Of a DNA stretch of 19,753 nucleotides, positions 1-8,032 are shown piece by piece; within the stretch, counting starts at the first letter, position 1, and each line of letters opens with the position of its first letter. The notes beneath the pieces were generated by a model. It made no database searches, was not told the DNA's origin, and saw nothing but the letters and a program-made list of their open reading frames with translations. Position numbers and translations under genes: made by a program. The stretch is from Candidatus Aenigmatarchaeota archaeon (GTDB taxonomy: Archaea; Aenigmatarchaeota; Aenigmatarchaeia; QMZP01), in assembly GCA_017609145.1 (NCBI GenBank), contig JAFCEM010000007.1, positions 1-19,753 of the forward strand. Reading direction: 5' to 3'.

Positions 1-2
1 TT

Positions 3-485
3 TTCTTTGGGTATTCCAAAGCGCTGGTGCACTTTTTTCCCGACATCAGATATATTTACTACAATCATATCCGCTGCCCCGAAAGCCAGCCGCTGTGCCA
101 CAGAAACGGGCTTGAGGACAGAGTAAGTTTCTTGGGTTGGAGAAAAGATATAAAGCAACTGATATCTTCTTTCAGCCTGCTTGTTGTGCCATCTCTTTCC
201 GAGGGCTGTCCTAATACGGTTCTTGAGGCTCTGGGTTGTGGAACCCCCTGTATAGGCAGTGACATACCGGAAATAAGGGAGTTATTGAAACATGAAGAGC
301 TTCTCTTCGGTCCAAAAATAGAATGCATCACCGACAAATTACTTTTTGCGCTTAAGAACAAGAAAAAAATTGAGCAGCTTTCATCAGGTCGCAGGAAGGA
401 ATTCATCTTTGACTGGGAAGAAAAATGCATAGATATCATTCTTAATTGGGAAGATGATGGGAATACAAATATAAACTTTAACTAA
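3..485 (+). CDS. GT4-family glycosyltransferase, C-terminal part (cut by left edge)
   Basis: The reading frame is open from base 3, so the gene starts before the window; the in-frame GTG at 27 is not a credible start. What remains is the C-terminal, nucleotide-sugar-binding Rossmann half of a GT-B retaining glycosyltransferase. It carries the segment LCHRNGLEDRVSFLGW typical of family GT4, then PSLSEGCPNTVLEALGCGTP, which contains the E-x7-E signature that holds the donor sugar nucleotide. It probably transfers a sugar to a growing cytoplasmic glycan. Oddly, the region before LCHRNGL does not show the usual V-x-G-x-GP strand-loop; FPDIR is followed directly by a Tyr/His-rich stretch. This may be divergence, or small compensating indels. 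It lies 11 bases before the GT39-like gene on the same strand. Donor and acceptor cannot be read from the sequence. Confidence 0.85.
   Translation, partial: FFGYSKALVHFFPDIRYIYYNHIRCPESQPLCHRNGLEDRVSFLGWRKDIKQLISSFSLLVVPSLSEGCPNTVLEALGCGTPCIGSDIPEIRELLKHEELLFGPKIECITDKLLFALKNKKKIEQLSSGRRKEFIFDWEEKCIDIILNWEDDGNTNINFN
467..475 (+). promoter_or_regulatory. possible TATA box for the GT39-like gene
   Basis: The motif AAATATAAA sits inside the end of the upstream GT4 gene, with its centre about 26 bases before the ATG at 497. The bases just before that ATG are a T-rich run with no Shine-Dalgarno site, which fits a leaderless start. It could equally be chance in AT-rich DNA, with the gene read through from upstream. 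Confidence 0.35.
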
Positions 486-496
486 TTTTTCTTTTT

Positions 497-1933
497 ATGT
501 TTGGAGATTATAAGTCGTTGTTTTTGGTTCTGGTTATAGTGGTCTTGCTATATCTGCCTACCCTACTCTATCCCATAGACGGTGACAGCATTTCATATGC
601 AAGAGTAGCCAAGAGTTATATAGACGGGAACACACCTATTGATTATTTTGGCTCATCAGCCCTTGATGCAAAAAGACTTCCACTATTTCCCCTTTCTTCT
701 GTTCCCTTTGCACTGCTTACTGGTAGCTTCACGTTAGGTTTAAGAATATCCGCTTTTGTTTTTGGTATTATTTCAATAATAGTGTGGTTTTTCATAGGAA
801 AGGAACGCTTTAAGGACAAAAAGATATTCCCCTTTCTTATACTCTGCCCGGTTTTGATAACCTATGTGATGTTCAGGGGCCTTTCCGAAGCACCGCTGAT
901 ATGTTTTTCACTCTTGTCGTTACTTTTTTTCTTTCGGGCACAAACAAATAAACGATATTACTATCTTTCAGGTATCTTTTTTGTCTTGGCAACACTGAGC
1001 AATTACATAGGCATATTCATCGGTGTATCGTATATTCTTATATATCTCCTTAGGAAAAAGATGCCTGAAAAAGAACTTTTGATACCGCTTATTGCAGGCT
1101 TTTTTGTGTTTTCACTGATGCTTGCATTAAGCATGATTAGCGGGGGTGCTACACTTTATCTGAACAAACTTGGTGGGGGGCCGTCGGGACCTTTCATAAG
1201 GCTGATGTCCGTGGTGTCTGCACAGCTGCCCAATATAGCCCTTTTCATCCTGCTTTCTATCCCGCTGATGCCATTCTTTATAAAGGGTTTTCTGAAGTCG
1301 TATAGAAAAAGGAGATATGAGCTTATTGTATTGTTTTTGGTTTCTTTTGTGATTGGCATAATAAGCGGCAGTGCTTTCAGATATCTTATGATTACAGCAA
1401 TTCTTTTCCTCATGATAAGCTTTGAGGGCTTCCTTTCATCCAAACATGAGTGGAAAAAATTATTCATGTTTGGCATAATACTCTATGTCCTGATGCTTCC
1501 ATGTTTTGTTAACGGGAACGCAAAAGAAGCAGCTGATATGGTCTACATGGGTCCCGTTACATGGGGACAGGCGGGTTTTAGACAGGCAAATGCCATAGCA
1601 TGGATTAATCAGAATCTTCCGGAAGAAGTGACACTGTTAGTGCCATATGAACATGTGGATAACCCCATGTGGTCTGAATATATGAGACCGGACATCAATA
1701 CAGCCAGTTATGTGTATATAGGGAACATACAAGACAGTTTCTATATGATATACAATCAAAACTCAGATATAATCTTCAGTTCACTCTGCGTCGATATAGA
1801 TAACAGCGTTGTCAGATGTACAGATGATGATGCCATACAACCATTCAAGAATTACGTCAACACCCTTAATCACACTATTGTTTTCCAGGAAGGAGGATTT
1901 CCGGTGATATCTGTTCATATGATTGAAAAATAA
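497..1933 (+). CDS. GT39/ArnT-like membrane glycosyltransferase
   Basis: A 478-residue, strongly hydrophobic protein with about ten predicted membrane helices and a soluble C-terminal tail (roughly residues 345-478). The topology matches the GT-C fold of the PMT/ArnT group (GT39), which takes a sugar from a polyprenyl-phosphate carrier and transfers it on the outer face of the membrane. After the first helix comes the expected acidic loop, PIDGDSISYARVA (residues 26-38). D30 aligns with the catalytic Asp of the usual D-E pair, but the next residue is Ser. The GT2 gene just downstream probably supplies the charged lipid carrier (inference from context). No Shine-Dalgarno site precedes the ATG; a TATA-like motif 26 bases upstream hints at its own leaderless transcript. 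The acceptor (glycan, protein or lipid) is unknown. Confidence 0.8.
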   Translation: MFGDYKSLFLVLVIVVLLYLPTLLYPIDGDSISYARVAKSYIDGNTPIDYFGSSALDAKRLPLFPLSSVPFALLTGSFTLGLRISAFVFGIISIIVWFFIGKERFKDKKIFPFLILCPVLITYVMFRGLSEAPLICFSLLSLLFFFRAQTNKRYYYLSGIFFVLATLSNYIGIFIGVSYILIYLLRKKMPEKELLIPLIAGFFVFSLMLALSMISGGATLYLNKLGGGPSGPFIRLMSVVSAQLPNIALFILLSIPLMPFFIKGFLKSYRKRRYELIVLFLVSFVIGIISGSAFRYLMITAILFLMISFEGFLSSKHEWKKLFMFGIILYVLMLPCFVNGNAKEAADMVYMGPVTWGQAGFRQANAIAWINQNLPEEVTLLVPYEHVDNPMWSEYMRPDINTASYVYIGNIQDSFYMIYNQNSDIIFSSLCVDIDNSVVRCTDDDAIQPFKNYVNTLNHTIVFQEGGFPVISVHMIEK

Positions 1934-1952
1934 TTTTAAGGATAAACCGAAT

Positions 1953-1957
1953 GAGGT
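1953..1957 (+). promoter_or_regulatory. Shine-Dalgarno site fixing the GT2 start at 1962
   Basis: GAGGT lies 4 bases before the ATG at 1962. The longer in-frame option, a TTG at 1923, has no such site and would overlap the upstream gene, so 1962 is preferred. Confidence 0.6.
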
Positions 1958-1961
1958 TCAT

Positions 1962-2858
1962 ATGTATATCAAAAAAGTTGTGGTGACCATACCTGCATTT
2001 AATGAAGAAAGGTCCATAGGTGATGTGATAGAAGACATAAGAATGGTAATGGAAAAGGAAAACTATGACTATAGCATAATCGTTGTTGATGATGGCTCCT
2101 CTGACAGGACTGCTGACGTAGCCAAGGATTCCGGGGCTATAGTCATCTCACATCCGACTAACCGCGGTCTTGGGGAAACATTCAGAACAGAGATAAAGGA
2201 ATGCATCAAACTCAATCCAGATGTGATAATTCATATAGATGCTGATGGTCAATATTCGCCCATGGAAATACCAGGACTTTTGAATGAGATAGAGAATGGA
2301 AATGACCTTGTGCTTGGAAGCAGGTTTAAAGGCAGCATAGAACATATGCCTCTCATCAAAAAACTGGGGAACAGGATGTTTTCCAATGCCATATCAAGAA
2401 TAATTGGCTTTAAGGTGACGGATGCGCAGACCGGTTTCAGGGCATTCACGAGGGAGCTCGCCGAAAAAATAGAGATAAAATCAGGACATACCTATACACA
2501 GGAACAAATAATAAAATCCGTCAGGGAGAAGTTCAGAATAAAGGAAGTACCGATAAATTTCGCAAAAAGAAAATGCGGAGAAAGCAGGCTTATAGGCAGC
2601 ACATTAGCCTATGCGGTAAAGGCATGGTCCAATATATTCAGGATTTACAGGGATTATGATCCACTCAAGACTTTCGGGCTTTTGGGTGCCATTGCTCTTT
2701 TGCCGGGTTTCATTATAGGCCTTTGGCTTATGTGGTTCTTTCTCAATGAAGGTATCATGCCTTTTACCGGACTGCTAGTCTTAACATTTTTATTAATTAC
2801 TATAGGAGTTATATTCATACTCTTTGGATTCATTGCTGATATGAAGAGGGAGATATGA
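1962..2858 (+). CDS. GT2 polyprenyl-phosphate glycosyltransferase with two membrane helices (DPM1/GtrB-like)
   Basis: A 298-residue GT-A fold enzyme. The N-terminal catalytic domain shows IPAFNEE (residues 10-16), VVDDGSSDRT (41-50) and the metal/nucleotide DxD-type motif DADGQ (93-97), followed by GSRF and TDAQTGFRAF. This is the pattern of dolichyl-phosphate mannose or glucose synthases. Residues about 238-260 and 268-292 form two hydrophobic helices, so the enzyme is anchored with its active site in the cytoplasm, like GtrB-type proteins. It should move a sugar from a nucleotide donor to polyprenyl phosphate, making the donor for the adjacent GT39-like enzyme (inference). The next gene begins immediately after its stop codon, so translation is probably coupled. 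The sugar cannot be determined. Confidence 0.88.
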   Translation: MYIKKVVVTIPAFNEERSIGDVIEDIRMVMEKENYDYSIIVVDDGSSDRTADVAKDSGAIVISHPTNRGLGETFRTEIKECIKLNPDVIIHIDADGQYSPMEIPGLLNEIENGNDLVLGSRFKGSIEHMPLIKKLGNRMFSNAISRIIGFKVTDAQTGFRAFTRELAEKIEIKSGHTYTQEQIIKSVREKFRIKEVPINFAKRKCGESRLIGSTLAYAVKAWSNIFRIYRDYDPLKTFGLLGAIALLPGFIIGLWLMWFFLNEGIMPFTGLLVLTFLLITIGVIFILFGFIADMKREI

Positions 2859-4550
2859 ATGATAGTTTTGGGTGTGCATGACGGTCATGATGCAGGTGCA
2901 TGTATAATAAAAAATGGCAGAATCCTTGCAGCGGTGAATGAAGAGAGGCTGGTAAGAGAAAAGCTATTTACCGGGGTGCCGAGACTTTCCATTAAAAAGG
3001 TTATAGAAATAGCAGGACTGACCCCTGAAAAGATAGACAGGGTTGCAATAGCCGGGACGCTTGGTATGATGGCATCACTCGGCTGGACAAATGTATCGCC
3101 AAAGAAAAAGTTTTATCAGTTCGTATGCAAGCATGGTGGTTTCTTTGCATCAAGCAAGAGTTTTGCAAATCTGCAGAAGAAGATTTTCAGGGGCTCAAGG
3201 AGCAGGGAAGCAGAGAATTATGTCAGGTCCTTGGGTATTGATGCCCCCGTGGAATATATAGATCACCATCTCTGCCACGCAGCCTCTGCTTACTACACAA
3301 GCGGCAAGAGGGAATGCCTTGTTGTAACTTCTGATGGCTCTGGTGACGGGCTTAGTTCAAGCGTCTACAAAGGAGTTGACGGTGTTCTGGAAAAAATAAA
3401 GGAGGTGGCAACATACAATTCTATTGCATACTACTACGCCTATGTAACACTTCTTTCGGGCTTTAAAATGTTCAGGCATGAGGGAAAGATAACAGGACTT
3501 GCCGCGCACGGCGACCCAAAAAAATGTTACTCCGTTTTTGAAAATTCATTTATGTATGCCCCCAAAAAACATGAGCCAAGAAACACACTGGGACTCATGG
3601 GTGAGGATGCCATAGAATCATTAAAAAAACAGCTTTTGCCTCATTCCCGTGAACACTGGGCTGCTGCTGTTCAGAAAAGAACCGAGGATGTCATATCAAG
3701 ATTCGTCAGTGATTATTCGGACATTACAGGACTGCATGATGTTGCAGTTGCCGGTGGCATTTTTGCTAATGTAAGAATAAACCAGAAGGTGCTTGAATCA
3801 CCAGGTATAAATTCACTCTTCATACATCCCCATATGGGTGATGGAGGGATAGCTGTCGGCGCGGCAATTTACGTCTCTGCAAGGGAAATGGCAGAAAAAG
3901 GAAACGGACTTATGCCATACCGACTTGAAAACGTTTACTTCGGACCCGAATTCAGTGACAACGAAATACAGTCTGCTATAAGCAACGCTGGCCTTGAAAG
4001 CCAAAAAAACAAGAAGATAGAATCATATGTGGCTGATATGATTGCTGAAAAAAAGATAGTAGGGCACTTTAACGGAAGAATGGAATATGGTCCAAGGGCA
4101 CTTGGTAACAGAAGCATCCTAGCGGACCCCACGGACAAAAGCATAAATAACTGGCTCAATAAAAGACTTTCCCGCACAGAATTCATGCCTTTCGCGCCTT
4201 CACTTCTGGACAACGCAGCCCCAAAATATTATCAAAACTATGAAAAAGGTGAATACCCGTCAAGATTCATGACAATAACCTTTGACTGCACACGTGAAGC
4301 ACAGAAAGCGGGTGCTGTTGTTCATGTTGATAAAACTGCAAGGCCGCAGGTAGTAAGCATACAGCAAAACCCAAGATATTATAGGATACTCACAGAGTAC
4401 ATGAATAAAACAGGTCTGCCTGTGTTTGTGAATACGAGTTTCAACGCACATGAAGAACCAATAGTATGCTCGCCACAGGATGCCATAAAATCTTTCATGG
4501 GAGGCACGGTTGACATACTTGTTCTTGGAAACCATGTAATAGAGGGCTGA
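2859..4550 (+). CDS. NodU/TobZ-family carbamoyltransferase
   Basis: A 563-residue protein, normal family length. The N-terminal two-thirds is the Kae1-like ASKHA domain: GVHDGHDAG near the start, the metal-binding D-H-H-x2-C-H cluster at 135-140, SDGSGDG at 158-164, and RHEGKITGLAAHGD at about 206-219. The C-terminal YrdC-like domain carries MEYGPRALGNRS (408-419), EFMPFAPSLL (441-450) and NTSFN (525-529). Family members move the carbamoyl group from carbamoyl phosphate, via carbamoyl-adenylate, to a sugar hydroxyl, as in Nod factors and aminoglycosides. Here it probably carbamoylates a residue of the surface glycan or its precursor (inference). It starts directly after the GT2 stop codon, with GAGGGAG just upstream, and is followed after one base by a GT4, so it is part of a tight operon. 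All core motifs look intact. Confidence 0.93.
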   Translation: MIVLGVHDGHDAGACIIKNGRILAAVNEERLVREKLFTGVPRLSIKKVIEIAGLTPEKIDRVAIAGTLGMMASLGWTNVSPKKKFYQFVCKHGGFFASSKSFANLQKKIFRGSRSREAENYVRSLGIDAPVEYIDHHLCHAASAYYTSGKRECLVVTSDGSGDGLSSSVYKGVDGVLEKIKEVATYNSIAYYYAYVTLLSGFKMFRHEGKITGLAAHGDPKKCYSVFENSFMYAPKKHEPRNTLGLMGEDAIESLKKQLLPHSREHWAAAVQKRTEDVISRFVSDYSDITGLHDVAVAGGIFANVRINQKVLESPGINSLFIHPHMGDGGIAVGAAIYVSAREMAEKGNGLMPYRLENVYFGPEFSDNEIQSAISNAGLESQKNKKIESYVADMIAEKKIVGHFNGRMEYGPRALGNRSILADPTDKSINNWLNKRLSRTEFMPFAPSLLDNAAPKYYQNYEKGEYPSRFMTITFDCTREAQKAGAVVHVDKTARPQVVSIQQNPRYYRILTEYMNKTGLPVFVNTSFNAHEEPIVCSPQDAIKSFMGGTVDILVLGNHVIEG

Positions 4551-4551
4551 A

Positions 4552-5712
4552 ATGAAAGTAACGGTTTTTTCTTTTACCGGATTTGACTCGTTGAACGGTT
4601 CAAATCTCAGGGTTTTTCATTTATGCAATGAACTTCTGAGAAGAGAGCATGAGCTGAAATTTGTTGTGCCAGGCGTGGAGGACGCAAGAAGCTGCAGGGA
4701 AAAGTTTGGCTCAGAAGCCGTGGATGTTGGCATGGAAATAAGCAGATTCAACTCTTCGCGCCTCAGAAGATATCCCCTCTTCGCCATGAAGGCAAGCAAG
4801 CTTGCAGGCAAATCCGACATATTATTTGGCCAGAGCCTGCCATCCGCGCTTGCTGTAAGAAGAGCAAAAACACAGGCAAAGAAGATAATAGACTATGTTG
4901 ATTTGTGGTCAGAGTACTGGTCTTATGCCAACCCTGGGGTTAAAGGTGGATTGATATACAGTATTATAAAGAAAGCCGAAGCGCATAGCTTGAAAGTTGA
5001 TAGAATCGTTACCATAACAAAAACCCTCAAAAAAATGCTCACAGAACGGGGCGCGGATGCCCGCTCTATAAAGGTAATAAGAGACGGCGTTGATACCAAA
5101 CTCTTCGGAAGAGTTGTAGTCGAAGAAGAATTTTTTAAGAAGTATGGATTAGAAAAGCATGCTGACTACGTTACCTATCAGGGTGGTATATCCGCACACG
5201 ACGGAGTTCAGTTTCTCATCGATTCATCACAATATGTGATAAAAGATAACCCCGGGATTAAATTTCTTATAATAGGTGATGGGGCTTATCTTCCTAAAAT
5301 AAAAAACATGGTACATGAAAAGGGATTAGATAGAAATTTTGTTTTCACAGGATGGGTTCCATATTCAGATATGCCTCGTTTTATGAATATAGCAAAACTT
5401 AACGTAGTCCCAATACCTGATGCGCCCGCGACCAGTGGTGTTGTGACATTGAAACTCTTTGAAGCAATGGCATGCGGAACACCGACTGTTATAGGGAATT
5501 TACCAGGAGTGAGGGAAGCCGTAGAGCACAAAAGAACAGCATACCTTGTCAGGTCTGAAGATGCCAAAACCTTGTCCAGCGGAATCAATGAATTGCTGGA
5601 TGACAGGATACTCTATAACAGAATTAAATGGAGAGGTCTTGAACTTGCAAAGAAACATGATTGGAGGCTCATCGCAAGTGATATGGCTGATATAATTGAA
5701 TATAAGAAATGA
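4552..5712 (+). CDS. GT4-family glycosyltransferase
   Basis: A complete 386-residue GT-B glycosyltransferase with no membrane helix. The N-terminal acceptor domain (about 1-185) begins MKVTVFSFTG and has an asparagine/glycine loop at 13-18. The C-terminal donor domain shows VIRDGVDTKLF (175-185), FLIIGDGAYL (238-247), FVFTGWVPYSDM (263-274) and KLFEAMACGTPTVIG (301-315), whose E304 is the conserved donor-binding glutamate. It should add one sugar to the lipid-linked or soluble glycan in the cytoplasm. It begins one base after the carbamoyltransferase stop codon, with GAGGG six bases before the ATG, so the two are likely translated together. Whether the carbamoylated sugar is its donor or its acceptor is open. 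Confidence 0.9.
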   Translation: MKVTVFSFTGFDSLNGSNLRVFHLCNELLRREHELKFVVPGVEDARSCREKFGSEAVDVGMEISRFNSSRLRRYPLFAMKASKLAGKSDILFGQSLPSALAVRRAKTQAKKIIDYVDLWSEYWSYANPGVKGGLIYSIIKKAEAHSLKVDRIVTITKTLKKMLTERGADARSIKVIRDGVDTKLFGRVVVEEEFFKKYGLEKHADYVTYQGGISAHDGVQFLIDSSQYVIKDNPGIKFLIIGDGAYLPKIKNMVHEKGLDRNFVFTGWVPYSDMPRFMNIAKLNVVPIPDAPATSGVVTLKLFEAMACGTPTVIGNLPGVREAVEHKRTAYLVRSEDAKTLSSGINELLDDRILYNRIKWRGLELAKKHDWRLIASDMADIIEYKK

Positions 5713-5745
5713 TTTTAAGTAAACAGGCATATATGAATCACGGTA

Positions 5746-6636
5746 ATGCATATGTGGCGATTCATAATTCTTTCAATAATTGTAATCCTTTCAACAACCA
5801 TAATAAGCGCTTTACGATATAAAATTATAGTCAACAGCAAAAAAGAAAAAATCTCATTTGCCGGCGCCTTTTCCGTCCACACTATAACGCAGTTTAGTGC
5901 AATAATTGTACCATTTAAGATGGGGGCACTGGTAACCAAGCCTACGATCACGAAGCTCGTATCTGACATAAAAATAAGCAAATCCTTCTCCATGATGCTT
6001 TTTGAACAAATTATAGACATATCATGGCAAATGGTTTCTTTGCCATTCCTCTTAATCTTTATCGGCGAGCAAACGATATTGAATGATATCTGGATTGAAC
6101 TCATAGTCATTGGAATCTTTATACTAATGATACTTTTTATCTACAAAAAAAGAGCCGGTTTCATTTCATTTTTGTGGAGATTCAAGAAGTTTCTCCCGAA
6201 GAAAATAAGAAAATTTGGAAAAAAACACAACATGACTGAAACTAAAATAAATGAGATGGCAGAGATGCCATTCAAATATTTCTCTAGCAAAAAATTACTA
6301 TTTCTGGTAGCGATACCCACTGTCTTAATTATAATATTGAATCCGTTGGTTTTGCTTTTCTTGTTGCCAATATTTTCAGTGAATCTTGGTTATATACCGG
6401 TTTTTTTGATATTATGGACATCCTGTATAATAGGGCGTTTTTCCGGTATACCATCAGGGTTTGTGTCAAGAGACTTGAGCATGGCAGCGTTTCTCATCAT
6501 CTTTGGTGTGGACCCAATCCTATCAACCCAAATAACTCTTTTATACAGGACAATAACACTGGCTATGGTAATAACACTAGGGATAATTACTTCATTGCAT
6601 ATCGGTTTTCATAAAATTATCTCTTCAAATAATTAA
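5746..6636 (+). CDS. PF03706-type multi-pass membrane protein (AglD C-domain / flippase-like)
   Basis: A 296-residue integral membrane protein with about seven hydrophobic segments (for example 4-22, 81-131, 183-227 and 247-290) and a basic cytoplasmic stretch near 135-170. The pattern resembles the LPG-synthase transmembrane domain family: SALRYKIIV near the N-terminus, an IVPFKMGALVTKP loop at 54-66, and a late SGIPSGFVSRDLSMAAF segment followed by a conserved-looking LLYR. In archaea such domains occur fused to, or beside, GT2 enzymes in N-glycosylation loci (AglD) and are often called flippase-like, with unproven activity. There is no aminoacyl-transfer domain, so it is not a lysyl-PG synthase. 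The start is the first ATG at 5746; another is at 5752, and neither has a strong Shine-Dalgarno site. It ends the unit, overlapping the convergent radical SAM gene by 20 bases. Confidence 0.72.
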   Translation: MHMWRFIILSIIVILSTTIISALRYKIIVNSKKEKISFAGAFSVHTITQFSAIIVPFKMGALVTKPTITKLVSDIKISKSFSMMLFEQIIDISWQMVSLPFLLIFIGEQTILNDIWIELIVIGIFILMILFIYKKRAGFISFLWRFKKFLPKKIRKFGKKHNMTETKINEMAEMPFKYFSSKKLLFLVAIPTVLIIILNPLVLLFLLPIFSVNLGYIPVFLILWTSCIIGRFSGIPSGFVSRDLSMAAFLIIFGVDPILSTQITLLYRTITLAMVITLGIITSLHIGFHKIISSNN

Positions 6637-8020
6637 GCCCGCTACGGACATATTTTTTAAGTGTGATGATATTTTTGATTTTGAGCATCTGTCTAAGAAT
6701 ATACTCGTGCCTGAAATAAAAATCTTTATACGCCCTTTTCTGTATTTTCTTCAGATATTCCATTGAAAGACCATCCGGTACATATACAGGCGTGTTGGAA
6801 TGGCTTGACATATTATTATAATTATCAGAATCAAAAAACGATTTTTTCTGTTTTTTGGCTACTTCAAAAAGTTCTGAACCCGGATATGGCACAGTCAGGC
6901 TGAATTGCACACCATCCAGCGGTATAGATTTTGCAAATCTTATTGTATCCTCTACACTCTTTTTCGTATCGATGGGATGTCCTATCATAAAATAGCCTTT
7001 GGTGAATATTCCATACTTATGTAACTTATTAACAACGGCTCTTACCTGATGCAGAGTAATACCTTTTCTGATATACTTCAATACATCCTCGTTACCGCTT
7101 TCTATTCCAAAACTTATATACCAGCAACCGGAATTTTTTATTTTTTTTATTATATCCATGTTGTTATATATTATATCTATTCTTGCGTTGCATGACCACG
7201 TTATATCTATTTTTCTTTCTTTGATGAGCTGGCATATCTTTTCAATCCTTTTTTTGTTAAAAATAAACAAATCATCCACGAAATGAATTTCCTTTATTTT
7301 ATATTTGTTGATCAGGTGCTCAACCTCATTCACAACATATTCGGCCGAGTGCTCTCTGTAAAATTTTCCAAAAACACGTGTACAAAAAAGACAATTATAG
7401 GGGCATCCCCTGCTTGTTATTACACTTGTAACGGGAAGCCTTTTGTATCTTAAGGCACTTTTATATGATTTGATATTATTCAAAAGATGCCTCGCCGGCA
7501 AAGGCAACACGTCCAAATTTTCAATAAATTTCCTTGGGCCGGTACCTATTATTTTGTTCCCTTCTTTGTAAAAAATACCATTTATCTCAGAAAGATTTTT
7601 GCCTTCTTGAATCGAATTTATCAAATCCAGGGTTGAGAATTCCCCCTCACCAACAACTATATAATTTACTTTGGGGGTTTTTTCCAGTATCTGTCTTGGC
7701 ATGACCGAAGCGTGTGGTCCACCAAGAATTATTTCAATATCAGGATATTGTTTTTTAACCAGATCTATAGTTCTCATGGTCTGATTATATTTCGGAGTAT
7801 GGCTGGTTATGCCTATGATGTCCGGTTTTTGTCTTCTCAGATTCTTCAGGAATTCAGATTCGCTTTGTTGGTTCTTTTCAGCATCTATTATATTCACAGA
7901 ATGACCGTTTTTTTCAAGCACAGCTGCCACATAGCATAGACCCAGTGGTGGATAAGTGGCTGAGCTGTCCCATCTGAGATTTTCAGAAAATGTTGAAGGG
8001 TTAATTAAAGTAACTTTCAT
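6617..8020 (-). CDS. B12-binding-type radical SAM enzyme (BchE/HpnJ-like), copy 1
   Basis: A 467-residue protein. Residues about 1-150 form a Rossmann-like cobalamin-binding-type domain (INPST, PPLGLCYVAAVLEKNGH, LGGPHASVMP at 99-108, VVGEGE at 122-127). It lacks the D-x-H-x2-G histidine motif, as many class B enzymes do. The radical SAM domain begins ITSRGCPYNCLFC, with the [4Fe-4S] cysteines C206, C210 and C213, followed by HFVDDLF (246-252), the SAM-binding FGIESGN (304-310) and KGYFMIGHP (341-349). The tail contains FYFR. Relatives catalyse methyl transfer to unactivated carbon, ring closure or ring contraction. It is the last gene of a unit with amino-sugar enzymes and a GT4, separated by 12 bases from the acetyltransferase, so its substrate may be a sugar or lipid-linked sugar (inference). 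Confidence 0.9.
   Translation of the reverse strand: MKVTLINPSTFSENLRWDSSATYPPLGLCYVAAVLEKNGHSVNIIDAEKNQQSESEFLKNLRRQKPDIIGITSHTPKYNQTMRTIDLVKKQYPDIEIILGGPHASVMPRQILEKTPKVNYIVVGEGEFSTLDLINSIQEGKNLSEINGIFYKEGNKIIGTGPRKFIENLDVLPLPARHLLNNIKSYKSALRYKRLPVTSVITSRGCPYNCLFCTRVFGKFYREHSAEYVVNEVEHLINKYKIKEIHFVDDLFIFNKKRIEKICQLIKERKIDITWSCNARIDIIYNNMDIIKKIKNSGCWYISFGIESGNEDVLKYIRKGITLHQVRAVVNKLHKYGIFTKGYFMIGHPIDTKKSVEDTIRFAKSIPLDGVQFSLTVPYPGSELFEVAKKQKKSFFDSDNYNNMSSHSNTPVYVPDGLSMEYLKKIQKRAYKDFYFRHEYILRQMLKIKNIITLKKYVRSGLNYLKR
6653..6658 (+). terminator. possible oligo-T transcription stop after unit A
   Basis: A run of six T residues lies 17 bases after the stop codon of the PF03706 gene. Archaeal RNA polymerase terminates at oligo-T tracts without a hairpin. 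The site is inside the convergent gene and similar runs occur elsewhere, so this is a weak call. Confidence 0.2.
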
Positions 8021-8032
8021 GTTATCATCTGC

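Noticed and set aside
5715..6110. 131-residue minus-strand open frame
   Set aside because: Antisense to the PF03706 membrane gene; its composition is explained by the reverse of hydrophobic codons.
5746..6636. Lysyl-phosphatidylglycerol synthase
   Set aside because: Only the membrane domain is present; the soluble aminoacyl-transfer domain is absent, and the setting is glycan synthesis.
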